Assembly: GCF_964332355.1 (NCBI RefSeq)
Contig: NZ_OZ201293.1
Coordinates: forward strand, 1-64,000
Origin: Imbroritus primus
Lineage (GTDB): Bacteria > Pseudomonadota > Gammaproteobacteria > Burkholderiales > Burkholderiaceae
DNA: 64,000 bases
Direction: 5' to 3'
Shown piece after piece: positions 1 through 9,872 of this stretch (the stretch's first letter is position 1; each line of letters starts with the position of its first letter). The position numbers and the translations under genes were made by a program. The notes beneath the pieces were generated by a model. That model was not told the origin of the DNA. It searched no databases and worked only from the letters and a program-made list of their open reading frames with translations.

Positions 1-582
1 TGCGTTTACCAGTAATGGAACAACGTTGAAGAACACTCTGTCTTCTTCAAGTTGGAAGTGCTGCGCATAGCCTTTGAACTTCTCGACGCCGATATAAGCC
101 CCAATGGACTGGGCCACAGCTTCTCGCAGTCGCGACTGCTGCTCCGGCATTGCAAGCAATATGCGAAGATCAGCCCATGAGAGGTAGACATCGAACGTGT
201 CGGCCCCTTCTTCCTCTGCAGGGAAGTCTACGAGTACGTACATTTCCATACGACCGATCTTCTCAGCCTCCTGGACATAGTAGGAGTATATCGTCCGGAT
301 TTTCCTTGCTTGGTTGTGATGCCGTGCATTCCGAAGTACAAGAATGGTCGAGAGTTGAGGCGTTCCATACCAATCAATGAGCTTGCCCTGCCCTGCCTTG
401 TCGAGCGCGTCGTAGAGGCTGTGGAACGAATTAAAAACGGCACCAAGGCCCATCTCAATGTTGCCAACAGCCTCTGCCCTGTCGATTTCTAGCAACCCCC
501 CGCCATGCGCACGAGCGTTTGCTTCTAACAGCACACGAAGCGCGTGCGAAAGATCTTCAAATGCGTCAGATAGTTGATTCAT
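1..582 (-). CDS. HEPN-like protein downstream of the RT (3' end outside window)
   Basis: This open frame runs uninterrupted for 194 codons from an ATG at 582 to the left window edge, so the gene is truncated here. It lies 89 nt behind the RT stop on the same strand and is probably co-transcribed with it. The N-terminal 110 residues look mostly helical (MNQLSDAFEDLSHALRVLL at the start). Residues 84-89 read RNARHH, matching the RNxxxH motif of HEPN RNases. The second half (MYVLVDFPAEEEGADTFDVYLSW) looks alpha/beta. HEPN domains occur as toxic RNase modules in defence systems, including fused to RTs in AbiA; an RNase role here is inference from one short motif. An in-frame ATG at 618 is an alternative start; neither has a clear Shine-Dalgarno sequence. 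No family is recognised beyond the motif. Confidence 0.8.
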   Translation of the reverse strand, partial: MNQLSDAFEDLSHALRVLLEANARAHGGGLLEIDRAEAVGNIEMGLGAVFNSFHSLYDALDKAGQGKLIDWYGTPQLSTILVLRNARHHNQARKIRTIYSYYVQEAEKIGRMEMYVLVDFPAEEEGADTFDVYLSWADLRILLAMPEQQSRLREAVAQSIGAYIGVEKFKGYAQHFQLEEDRVFFNVVPLLVNA

Positions 583-671
583 TGAGGTGCGTATGGCCAA
601 TTTCAGGTGAATAATCATTGACTGCTACGCTAGATGCTGTAGCGAGAGTGCCTATTGATAAGATCAATATC

Positions 672-1871
672 TCAAATATCGAGAAATGCGCGTGCATCCG
701 CGCCAAGCGCTGCAAGGGGAATTTGTAACTCATCACGATAAATTCTGCGGCGCACTTTAGTGCCTAGACTATTTAGCTCGCGCTCCAAGTCATCAATGTT
801 GCTACAGCAATCATAAGCTGCAACGTAGCCAGAGATTCGATTGGCGATAGCTGTGCCAAGGTTTGCAAGTGTAATTTTTCGTGCCAGAAGCTCTTTAAGG
901 GACCCGAGGTCCAGGATTCGCCGGCGAATTGCCTCACGTTGTCTCGGTAACAAAGCTAACTCATACCCCGCGCTACTCTCGCGAATTCCGAGCCCTAAAA
1001 ATTCTGCGGGCTGATCAGGCTCATAAATGACAGTCTTTGTCTCTTCTTCCAGTCCGGGGACTGTGAGATGGAGTTCTGAAAGAATATCAGTGCATTTCTC
1101 CAGAGCGACTTTGCAGGATTCTCTTGAATCAGCAAAAAATACTAGATCGTCAGCATATCGAATGGCTCGCAGACCAGATTCTTCGATCTTTTTATCAAAA
1201 GATTGGAGGATTACATTAGAAAAAAAAGGAGAAAGCGGCATTCCTTGCCGTACGCCATGCCCATCTTTTATTCCTAAGGCACTAATTCGTTTTTGCTTGC
1301 TTCGTGAAACGGGGCCAATTTCGGAGGAAATGGCGTCAACGAGGATATTGTGGAGAGAGCGCTCGCGAACTAAGCGCTTTATAGATGCTGCGAGAATATT
1401 TCGATCTATTTGATCGAAAAATGAGCAAATGTCAGTTTTGAGAACCCAGCGATGGCTCGCTCGGAGTTGGCAGGCAGCATTTGCAGCCTGCTGCACTGTA
1501 CGGCCTTGAACAAATCCATAGCTGATTTTGTTGGCCAATTTATTGTGATATCGGTTAGATAAATATCTTAGAAGCGTTCGCTGCACAACTCTGTCCCGTA
1601 CAGTGGGTACGCATATAAGTCGATCTTTGCCACTCATTTTGGGTATGAGATGGGCACGCAGAGCGCTAAACTTGAAGAGACCTGCATTTAGTTCACTGGC
1701 TATAGCGTGAATCTGACCTTTGGGGTCAGCTGCGAAGTCATTGAGGCAGATGTCGTCAATTCCAACGGTATTTCTTGCGGTGGGACGTGCGCTACCAAAT
1801 AACTCACGAAAACTGGTGGTCAGCTGCGCACGAGTAAAGACCCGTTGGTATGCATTAGAGGAATGACGCAT
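672..1871 (-). CDS. Reverse transcriptase (standalone, defence-type candidate)
   Basis: A 399-residue RNA-directed DNA polymerase. RT motifs are in order: LIPKMSGKDRLICVP near 75-89, ISYGFVQGRT at 116-125, the motif-A aspartate in WVLKTDICSFFDQID (142-156), RQGMPLSPFFSN at 208-219, catalytic YADD at 239-242 and EFLGLGI at 290-296. About 100 residues follow as a probable thumb. There is no maturase/HNH extension, so it is not a normal group II intron protein. The RQGxxxSP motif argues against diversity-generating retroelements, which carry a variant ending in SQ, and the retron VTG signature is not seen. It is preceded by two 154-bp repeats and followed by a HEPN-like gene. The start at ATG 1871 lacks a clear Shine-Dalgarno sequence. 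It is probably a group-II-like or unknown-group defence RT; the exact clade cannot be set by eye. Confidence 0.95.
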   Translation of the reverse strand: MRHSSNAYQRVFTRAQLTTSFRELFGSARPTARNTVGIDDICLNDFAADPKGQIHAIASELNAGLFKFSALRAHLIPKMSGKDRLICVPTVRDRVVQRTLLRYLSNRYHNKLANKISYGFVQGRTVQQAANAACQLRASHRWVLKTDICSFFDQIDRNILAASIKRLVRERSLHNILVDAISSEIGPVSRSKQKRISALGIKDGHGVRQGMPLSPFFSNVILQSFDKKIEESGLRAIRYADDLVFFADSRESCKVALEKCTDILSELHLTVPGLEEETKTVIYEPDQPAEFLGLGIRESSAGYELALLPRQREAIRRRILDLGSLKELLARKITLANLGTAIANRISGYVAAYDCCSNIDDLERELNSLGTKVRRRIYRDELQIPLAALGADARAFLDI

Positions 1872-1911
1872 TTGGGCACACGCCGGTGTCGAACCCCCGG
1901 GACCAGCGATA

Positions 1912-2065
1912 CAAGAGCCCGCCGGAGCCTGACAACCTGACCTCCTCTTGCGAGGAGTTACTGGCGCCGGTTCCGACCATGACGCTCACGCGATCACTCG
2001 CATTAACGCCATTTTGCCGCTTGGTAACGTGCAGCGCAACCTGCAGAGATGCCTGTTGAGCGCTA
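1912..2065. repeat. 154-bp direct repeat, RT-proximal copy
   Basis: This copy matches 2314-2467 at 151 of 154 positions. The only differences are three consecutive bases (ttt at 2013-2015 here, cag in the other copy, plus strand). Read on the RT strand it contains a 6-bp stem closed by a GCAA loop (CTCCTC-GCAA-GAGGAG) and a second short stem with a GTGA loop. Both loops are GNRA tetraloops, as expected of structured RNA. The copies are 402 bp apart. Confidence 0.97.
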
Positions 2066-2313
2066 AGTCTTACCGTTGCAGCCGCCGAGATACTAATGAT
2101 TCTCATTTTCGCCTCAATCACTCCACTCAAGTTGTTATACAGACTCAGTGCGAGCATCGACACGCCAACAAGATAGCCGCGCCATCTCGCGGAGATATTC
2201 ACCGCTAGATCGCCGTCTCTCGACGCCGCCCGCGCGCTCGGGTCCCCACCATGGGCCGGCTCTGCACATTGACTATTCGCCTTCCCGACACATCCCGGGG
2301 TAGAAGACGAACC

Positions 2314-2467
2314 CAAGAGCCCGCCGGAGCCTGACAACCTGACCTCCTCTTGCGAGGAGTTACTGGCGCCGGTTCCGACCATGACGCTCACGCGATCACT
2401 CGCATTAACGCCATCAGGCCGCTTGGTAACGTGCAGCGCAACCTGCAGAGATGCCTGTTGAGCGCTA
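2314..2467. repeat. 154-bp direct repeat, promoter-proximal copy
   Basis: This is the second copy of the repeat at 1912-2065. On the RT strand it begins about 12 nt after a plausible -10 element (2479-2484), so it would form the 5' end of the transcript. The flanks of the two copies are unrelated, so this is not a simple tandem duplication of a longer unit. Near-identity at DNA level points to recent duplication, gene conversion or strong RNA-level constraint. Confidence 0.97.
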
Positions 2468-2478
2468 CGTGCGTCACA

Positions 2479-2506
2479 AATATAGCACAAACAAAAATAC
2501 GCCCAA
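2479..2506 (-). promoter_or_regulatory. Predicted promoter of the RT cassette
   Basis: On the minus strand TTGGGC (2506-2501) is followed after 16 nt by TATATT (2484-2479), five of six matches to the -10 consensus. The surroundings are AT-rich, unlike the host. Transcription would begin near 2472, a few bases before the first 154-bp repeat. Confidence 0.5.
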
Positions 2507-2626
2507 AAATATTGGCGATAGTGGATTATTAATCGTCTCAGGAATCTGCGTGGCAGTTTGCTGCTGCTTTATCACTCGTGCTCTACTCTCGGTTGCAAGG
2601 AGAGTTCAGCCAGACCGCAGAGCAAT

Positions 2627-2653
2627 AAAAAGCCACCGAATTCGGTGGCTTTT
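2627..2653. terminator. Bidirectional terminator between RT cassette and gyrB
   Basis: A perfect 20-bp palindrome (2631-2650, AGCCACCGAATTCGGTGGCT) is flanked by an A-run on the left and a T-run on the right. It can act as an intrinsic terminator in both directions and separates gyrB from the accessory cassette. Confidence 0.85.
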
Positions 2654-2663
2654 ATACTCATCC

Positions 2664-2697
2664 AAGACCCCATGAAATCTAGATTTCATGGGGTCTT
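2664..2697. terminator. 34-bp perfect palindrome directly after gyrB stop
   Basis: Positions 2664-2697 form a perfect inverted repeat (AAGACCCCATGAAATCT and its complement) that abuts the gyrB TAG codon. It has no long T-run of its own but lies just before the next terminator hairpin. It may protect the gyrB mRNA 3' end, assist termination, or be a recombination scar. Confidence 0.6.
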
Positions 2698-5226
<2,529 letters not shown>

Positions 5227-5379
5227 GGTCTCTGCTTGTCGGAGTATCTGGAAGCAGATCGGCAGGTTGCCTGTCCGCTTCCGGCCGTTGCGCCCGCCAT
5301 GGCGGGAAACCCGGCGCCTCTCGGAAGGCGGCCGGGCCACCAGTGGAATGGCCGCAGCGACAGGTCGGTTCAGCGCGAC

Positions 5380-6489
5380 TCAGATGCGCATGGGCATCAC
5401 GACATACTGGAAGTTGTCGTCGTCGGGCACGGTAATCAACGCGCTGGCGTTGGAATCGCCAAGGCTGACACGGATGTTGTCCGTCTTCAGGTTGGCCAGC
5501 ACGTCGAGCAGGTAGGTGACGTTGAAACCGATGTCGAGGGCATCACCCTGGTAGTCGATTTCGAGTTCTTCCTGCGCTTCTTCCTGGTCGGCATTGGTCG
5601 AGCTGACTTTCAGGATGTTGGTGTCGAGCATGCAGCGCACGCCCTTGAATTTGTCGCTGGTCAGGATGGCGGTGCGCTGCAGCGCCTGCTGCAAGGCCAC
5701 GCGCTCCACCAGGAACGTATTCTTGTAGCCCTTGGGGATGACCCGCTGGAAGTCGGGGAATTTGCCTTCGACAAGCTTCGAGATGAGCTCGACGTTTGCG
5801 AAGGAAAACTTCACCTGGTTGGCTGCCAGCTGCAGTTGCACGGGGTCGTCCGATTCGTCGAGCAGGCGTTGCAGCTCGAGGATGGTCTTGCGCGGGATGA
5901 TCACTTCCTGGCGCGCGCCACCCGTGGCGGTTTCGGTTTCCACGGCGCAGTAGGCCAGGCGGTGGCCGTCGGTGGCCACGGCCATGACTTTCTTGCCATC
6001 GACCACCAGCAGCATGCCGTTCAGGTAGTAGCGGATGTCTTGCTGGGCCATGGCGAAATGGACCATCGCCAGGAGGTGCTTGAGGGTCTTTTGCGGCAGC
6101 GCGATCTGCGCGCCGTAGTCGGTGGCTTCCGTCACCGTGGGGAATTCGTCCGGGGCCAGCGTTTGCAGCGCGAAGCGGCTCTTGCCCGATTGCACGGTCA
6201 TGCGCTTGTCGTTGAGCGACAGGGCGACTTCGCCGTCCGGCATGGCGCGCAGGATGTCGAGCAGCTTGCGGGCCGCCACCGTGGTCGCCACGTTCTCGCC
6301 GCCCACGCCGCAGTCGGCGTGCGTGGTGATCTGGATTTCGATGTCGGTGGAGAGGAAGGAAACCGTGGGACCGGTCTTGCGGATCAGCAGGTTGGCCAGG
6401 ATTGGCAGGGTGTGTCGGCGCTCAACGATGCCGCTGACAATCTGGAGCGGGCGCAGTAGATTGTCACGCGAGGTTTTGACCAATTGCAT
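5380..6489 (-). CDS. dnaN: DNA polymerase III beta subunit (sliding clamp)
   Basis: A 369-residue sliding clamp that dimerises around DNA and tethers the replicative polymerase. The protein starts MQLVKTSRDNLLRPLQIVSG and ends with the canonical VMPMRI tail. Three clamp-fold domains fit the family length. The start at 6489 is preceded by a GAAGGGAA Shine-Dalgarno region; an upstream ATG at 6588 has none. It lies between dnaA and gyrB on the same strand with about 150 nt to gyrB. Confidence 0.99.
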   Translation of the reverse strand: MQLVKTSRDNLLRPLQIVSGIVERRHTLPILANLLIRKTGPTVSFLSTDIEIQITTHADCGVGGENVATTVAARKLLDILRAMPDGEVALSLNDKRMTVQSGKSRFALQTLAPDEFPTVTEATDYGAQIALPQKTLKHLLAMVHFAMAQQDIRYYLNGMLLVVDGKKVMAVATDGHRLAYCAVETETATGGARQEVIIPRKTILELQRLLDESDDPVQLQLAANQVKFSFANVELISKLVEGKFPDFQRVIPKGYKNTFLVERVALQQALQRTAILTSDKFKGVRCMLDTNILKVSSTNADQEEAQEELEIDYQGDALDIGFNVTYLLDVLANLKTDNIRVSLGDSNASALITVPDDDNFQYVVMPMRI

Positions 6490-6825
6490 GTAGATTTCCC
6501 TTCTCGTCTTAATGGAGTCTGCCCGGAACCGCCACCGCCAAGTGAAGCCGAAAATACACCAGGGCGCGCCAAAGCGCTTAAAAATCAAAGATTTAATACG
6601 CTATTGTACCCTGCCGGACGATGCTGGTCGAGGGTTGGCGGCTGCCTGACGGCCTGAGCGGCAACACCATATTGTGCCCCAAAAGCCATGCTGCTCTCAA
6701 TTTTGCCGATCACGCCGCAAACCGTGGCCTGATGCGGCCCGGCGTGCGGGTCGGGAGCCGGTATGGCACGCCGTCGTGCCGGTGTGCGGCCGGACCTGCA
6801 AAGGCAGTTGGCGGCGTGCCGCCGG
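6490..6825. other. dnaA-dnaN intergenic region
   Basis: 336 bp between dnaA and dnaN without a credible gene. An AT-rich patch near 6575-6610 may contain the dnaN promoter, but no convincing -35/-10 pair was found. Confidence 0.5.
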
Positions 6826-8391
6826 TCAGCCTTTCAGCGTCTGTTCGAGCACATGCAGTTCGTGGTTCAGTTGCGCATCTTTGCCGCGTTCGTCGCCAAT
6901 CTTGCGCACCGCGTGCAGCACGGTGGTGTGATCGCGTCCGCCGAACAGCTCGCCGATCTCCGGCAGGCTTTTCTGCGTCAGTTCCTTGGCCAGGTACATG
7001 GCGATCTGGCGCGGCCGGGCGATGTTGGCGGGCCGCTTCTTGGAGTACATGTCCGCGACCTTGATGTTGTAGAAGTCCGCGCAGGTCTTCTGGATGTTCT
7101 CCACCGAGATCTGGCGGTTCTGCACGGTCAGCAGGTCCTTGAGCGCCTCGCGCGTGACGTCGATGGTCACGTCCTTGCCGTGGAAGTTCGAGTACGCGAG
7201 GATCTTGCGCAGCGCGCCTTCGAGCTCGCGCACGTTGGAGCGCAGGTGCTTGGCCACGAAGAAGGCCACTTCCTCGGGCACCGAGACGTTTTCCGCGGCG
7301 GCCTTCTTCATCAGGATGGCGACACGCATTTCCAGCTCGGGCGGCTCGATGGCCACCGTCAGGCCGGAGTCGAAGCGCGAAATCAGGCGGTCGTCGATGC
7401 CGGTGATTTCCTTCGGATAGGTATCGCTGGTGATGATCACCTGCGCCTTGTTGGCGATCAGCGCCTCGAAGGCATAGAAGAATTCTTCCTGCGTGCGGTT
7501 CTTGCCCGAAAAGAACTGGATGTCGTCGATCAGCAGCAGGTCGAGCGAGTGGTAGTAGCGCTTGAAATCGTCGAAGGCCTTGCGCTGGTAAGCCTTGACC
7601 ACGTCCGATACGTACTGCTCCGCGTGGATGTAGCGGATGCGCGCACGCGGATTCTCGGTCAGCATGAAGTTGCCGATGGCGTGGATCAGGTGGGTCTTGC
7701 CCAGGCCCACGCCGCCGTACAGGTACAGCGGGTTGTACGACTTGCCGGGATTGTTGGCCACCTGGATGGCCGCGGCGCGGGCCAGCTGGTTGGCCTTGCC
7801 GGTGACGAAATTGTCGAAGGTCAGGATCGGGTTGAGGCGCGAACGCTCGTGGATCGAATCGTCCGCCTGCGCACCGCGCGGCTCCGCACCCATCGGCGCG
7901 GGCGGTTGCACACGATAGGAGCGAGCACTCGCTTCGTGCGAATCCATCACGGGCAGGTCGATGTCGTCGCCCGCGCCGTCCGCATGCGTGCCGTTGACCT
8001 GGGCGCGCCCATAGGCAGGCGCGAGGCCCAGGCTGGCCTGGCCGCCCATGTCTGCCATGGCCACCGGGGCGGCCGCCGTGCGTGCGGCCGCCGCCGCGGC
8101 TGCGGCAGGCACCGGTGCTGGCGCGCCCGACTGGCGCTGGCTCAGGGTCGGGTCGAGAACGAAATGGACGTTGATCTCGGCATCCCAGTAGTCGCAGGCG
8201 AGTGACCGGATGCGCTGGGAAAACTGGCTTTTGACCCAGTCGAGCTTGAAGCGGTTGGGCGCAGCAATGCGTAGCGTGCCGTCAGCTTCATCGAAGGCCA
8301 CGGGCGCGAGCGGCTTGATCCAGGTTTTGTACTGCTGCGGCGTCAGTTCCTGTTCGAGTTGGGCGGACGCCGCCTGCCAGAATTCTTGCAT
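6826..8391 (-). CDS. dnaA: Chromosomal replication initiator DnaA
   Basis: A 521-residue AAA+ initiator that binds DnaA boxes in oriC and melts the origin. Domain I is N-terminal (MQEFWQAASAQLEQELTPQQ). Domain II is a long Ala/Pro-rich linker at roughly 90-185. Domain III has Walker A GGVGLGKTH and Walker B LLIDDIQF. Domain IV carries the DNA-binding signature SLPEIGELFGGRDHTTVLHA. The long linker is common in Burkholderiales. The gene points away from oriC, which lies between it and rpmH; several DnaA boxes upstream allow autoregulation. Confidence 0.99.
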   Translation of the reverse strand: MQEFWQAASAQLEQELTPQQYKTWIKPLAPVAFDEADGTLRIAAPNRFKLDWVKSQFSQRIRSLACDYWDAEINVHFVLDPTLSQRQSGAPAPVPAAAAAAAARTAAAPVAMADMGGQASLGLAPAYGRAQVNGTHADGAGDDIDLPVMDSHEASARSYRVQPPAPMGAEPRGAQADDSIHERSRLNPILTFDNFVTGKANQLARAAAIQVANNPGKSYNPLYLYGGVGLGKTHLIHAIGNFMLTENPRARIRYIHAEQYVSDVVKAYQRKAFDDFKRYYHSLDLLLIDDIQFFSGKNRTQEEFFYAFEALIANKAQVIITSDTYPKEITGIDDRLISRFDSGLTVAIEPPELEMRVAILMKKAAAENVSVPEEVAFFVAKHLRSNVRELEGALRKILAYSNFHGKDVTIDVTREALKDLLTVQNRQISVENIQKTCADFYNIKVADMYSKKRPANIARPRQIAMYLAKELTQKSLPEIGELFGGRDHTTVLHAVRKIGDERGKDAQLNHELHVLEQTLKG

Positions 8392-8986
8392 ATGCTCTTA
8401 TAGTCAGTGTTCCGCACCGATCACGCGCGGAGCGCCGTTGGGTTGGCTTCGCGTCAATCGGATGAAGCGGGATTGTACTCTTCATGCAAAGTTATCCACA
8501 AAGGATAACTCTGTGGATAACATGTGGGCAGTCTGTGGAGAGGTATGGATAAGCGCGGCAAAGCCAGGACTGGCGCGCGTTTGCGGGTCTTGCGGTATCA
8601 GGCCTTCCGGGTACGGGGTGTGGATAGCGGATGCGGATCGGTGTGGCCGGGGCGTTTGCGGTCATCGGGGGCCGGGTTGTCCGCAGCCGGGCGGCAGGCG
8701 CTGCCCATGTGCGGTAGCGATGCTGCGTGGCTTGACAGTCGCGATAAAAATCGGTTAAATGGCGGGTTCTGCGGTGTCGCGGGGGGTTGCCTGCGCATCG
8801 CGTTTGGCGGTCCGCCGCCAGCCCTGTCGCATGTGTTTGCCTTTATCAGGCATGCTGCGCGGGCGCTTCGCAACCCGTCCGCGCAAGCGGATTGCAGAAT
8901 TCCAAGCCGGCTTGCGTGCCGGTCTGAACGAACCGCCGGCAGCCGCGCGACCCACCTGGGCGGCCCGATCAACCAGAGAGTGCATC
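8392..8986. other. oriC: Replication origin region (oriC) with DnaA boxes
   Basis: The dnaA-rpmH intergenic region of about 595 bp. DnaA boxes: TTATCCACA at 8492-8500, its exact inverse TGTGGATAA at 8512-8520, and near matches TATGGATAA at 8544-8552 and TGTGGATAG at 8619-8627. The first two form a tight inverted pair around AAAGGATAACTC. The region also carries the divergent promoters of dnaA (minus) and rpmH (plus). Placement next to dnaA and divergence of the flanking genes are typical of oriC. The exact unwinding element was not resolved. Confidence 0.85.
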
Positions 8987-9121
8987 ATGAAACGTACTTA
9001 CCAGCCTTCCGTTACCCGCCGCAAGCGCACCCACGGTTTCCGTGTCCGCATGAAGACCGCCGGTGGCCGTGCCGTGATCAACGCGCGCCGTGCCAAGGGC
9101 CGCAAGCGTCTCGCCGTCTGA
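8987..9121 (+). CDS. rpmH: 50S ribosomal protein L34
   Basis: A 44-residue, very basic ribosomal protein (MKRTYQPSVTRRKRTHGFRV at the start) that matches L34 along its full length. A longer open frame upstream is in phase, but only the ATG at 8987 gives the conserved N-terminus. It opens the rpmH-rnpA-yidD-yidC series leaving oriC. Confidence 0.98.
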   Translation: MKRTYQPSVTRRKRTHGFRVRMKTAGGRAVINARRAKGRKRLAV

Positions 9122-9159
9122 TGACGTACCGGCCTGCGCCTTCCTGCGCAGGCTTGGCC

Positions 9160-9597
9160 ATGGAAAGCGCGTCTTTCCCCCGGGCTGCACGGCTCACAGA
9201 AACGGATGAGTTTTCATCCGTTTTTGCTTTGCGGCCCCGCAAGCGCAGCCGGCATTTCGTGTTGTATGTCAGGGAAAATGGCGGGCCACGCGCCCGCCTC
9301 GGCCTGGTCATTGGCAAGAAGTTCGCGCCACGGGCTGTGGAACGCAACCTCGTCAAACGGGTGGCGCGGGAACTGTTTCGCCACCGGCAGGATGCGCTGG
9401 GCCACAGCGATATCCTGTTCCGCATGCAGGCCCGCTTTCCGCGCAGCGAAACCGCGAGCCGTACCGCCATGCGCGCCGCGTGCCGTGCCGAACTGACGCA
9501 GTTGCTGGTCTCGGCCATGCGCAGTGCACCGGCGTGCGTTCCGCCTGTTGCGGGCCCCGCGGGTTCCGGCTGCAACCCTCCGGAGACCGGCGCATGA
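9160..9597 (+). CDS. rnpA: Ribonuclease P protein component
   Basis: The protein cofactor of RNase P, which with the M1 RNA removes tRNA 5' leaders. The conserved basic signature is visible (RARLGLVIGKKFAPRAVERNLVKR), and FPRAARLTETDEFSSVF is the usual start of the core. From the ATG at 9160 the product is 145 residues. An ATG at 9121 overlapping the rpmH stop is possible and would add 13 residues. The stop overlaps the yidD start (ATGA), indicating translational coupling. Confidence 0.95.
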   Translation: MESASFPRAARLTETDEFSSVFALRPRKRSRHFVLYVRENGGPRARLGLVIGKKFAPRAVERNLVKRVARELFRHRQDALGHSDILFRMQARFPRSETASRTAMRAACRAELTQLLVSAMRSAPACVPPVAGPAGSGCNPPETGA

Positions 9598-9866
9598 AGA
9601 AGCTTCTGCTCCTGCTGATCCGGGGCTACCAGATCGCCCTGAGCCCCTTCTTCGGTGCACAATGCCGCTTTCACCCGACCTGCTCGCACTATGCGCAGGA
9701 GGCGATCGCCCGCTACGGCGCGGGCCGTGGCGGCAGGCTGGCCCTGGGCCGGTTGTGCCGCTGCCATCCGTTCACACGGGGCGGGTATGATCCGGTCCCG
9801 GATCTCACCGTATCACGCGCAACGGCCGCTGCCCGCCGTTGCTCCGTCAAACTTCCTCGACCATAA
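9594..9866 (+). CDS. yidD: Membrane protein insertion efficiency factor YidD
   Basis: A 90-residue member of the YidD/HlyA-associated family, which helps insertion of inner-membrane proteins near YidC. The protein begins MKKLLLLLIRGYQIALSPFF and contains the conserved CRFHPTCSHYAQEA block. It overlaps rnpA by four bases and ends six bases before yidC, the standard arrangement. The C-terminus after GGYDPVPDL is longer than the family core. Confidence 0.95.
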   Translation: MKKLLLLLIRGYQIALSPFFGAQCRFHPTCSHYAQEAIARYGAGRGGRLALGRLCRCHPFTRGGYDPVPDLTVSRATAAARRCSVKLPRP

Positions 9867-9872
9867 GCCGAC

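Larger units (their letters stand above)
1885..2472 (-). ncRNA. Candidate structured leader/template RNA of the RT cassette
   Basis: About 590 nt between the predicted transcription start and the RT gene contain the two 154-bp repeats separated by a 248-bp spacer. GNRA-capped hairpins in each repeat, the promoter placed just before the first copy and linkage to an RT suggest a non-coding RNA used as template, primer or scaffold, as known for retrons and several defence-associated RTs. The same strand also carries a 211-codon open frame (2490-1855), but its start lies upstream of the predicted transcript start and its composition is low-complexity. The RNA boundaries are inference. Confidence 0.45.

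Noticed and set aside
672..2467. Diversity-generating retroelement with template and variable repeats
   Set aside because: The RT has RQGxxxSP rather than the diversity-generating form, both repeats lie upstream of the RT, and the three changed bases form one block instead of scattered adenine changes.
672..2510. Mobile group II intron
   Set aside because: No maturase or endonuclease domain follows the RT, no domain V hairpin was found downstream, and a GTGTG near the RT start is too close to hold the intron RNA domains.
672..2510. Classical retron
   Set aside because: No VTG signature in the RT and no msr/msd-type inverted-repeat layout was recognised; long direct repeats are not usual for retrons. 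A distant variant cannot be excluded without a tree.
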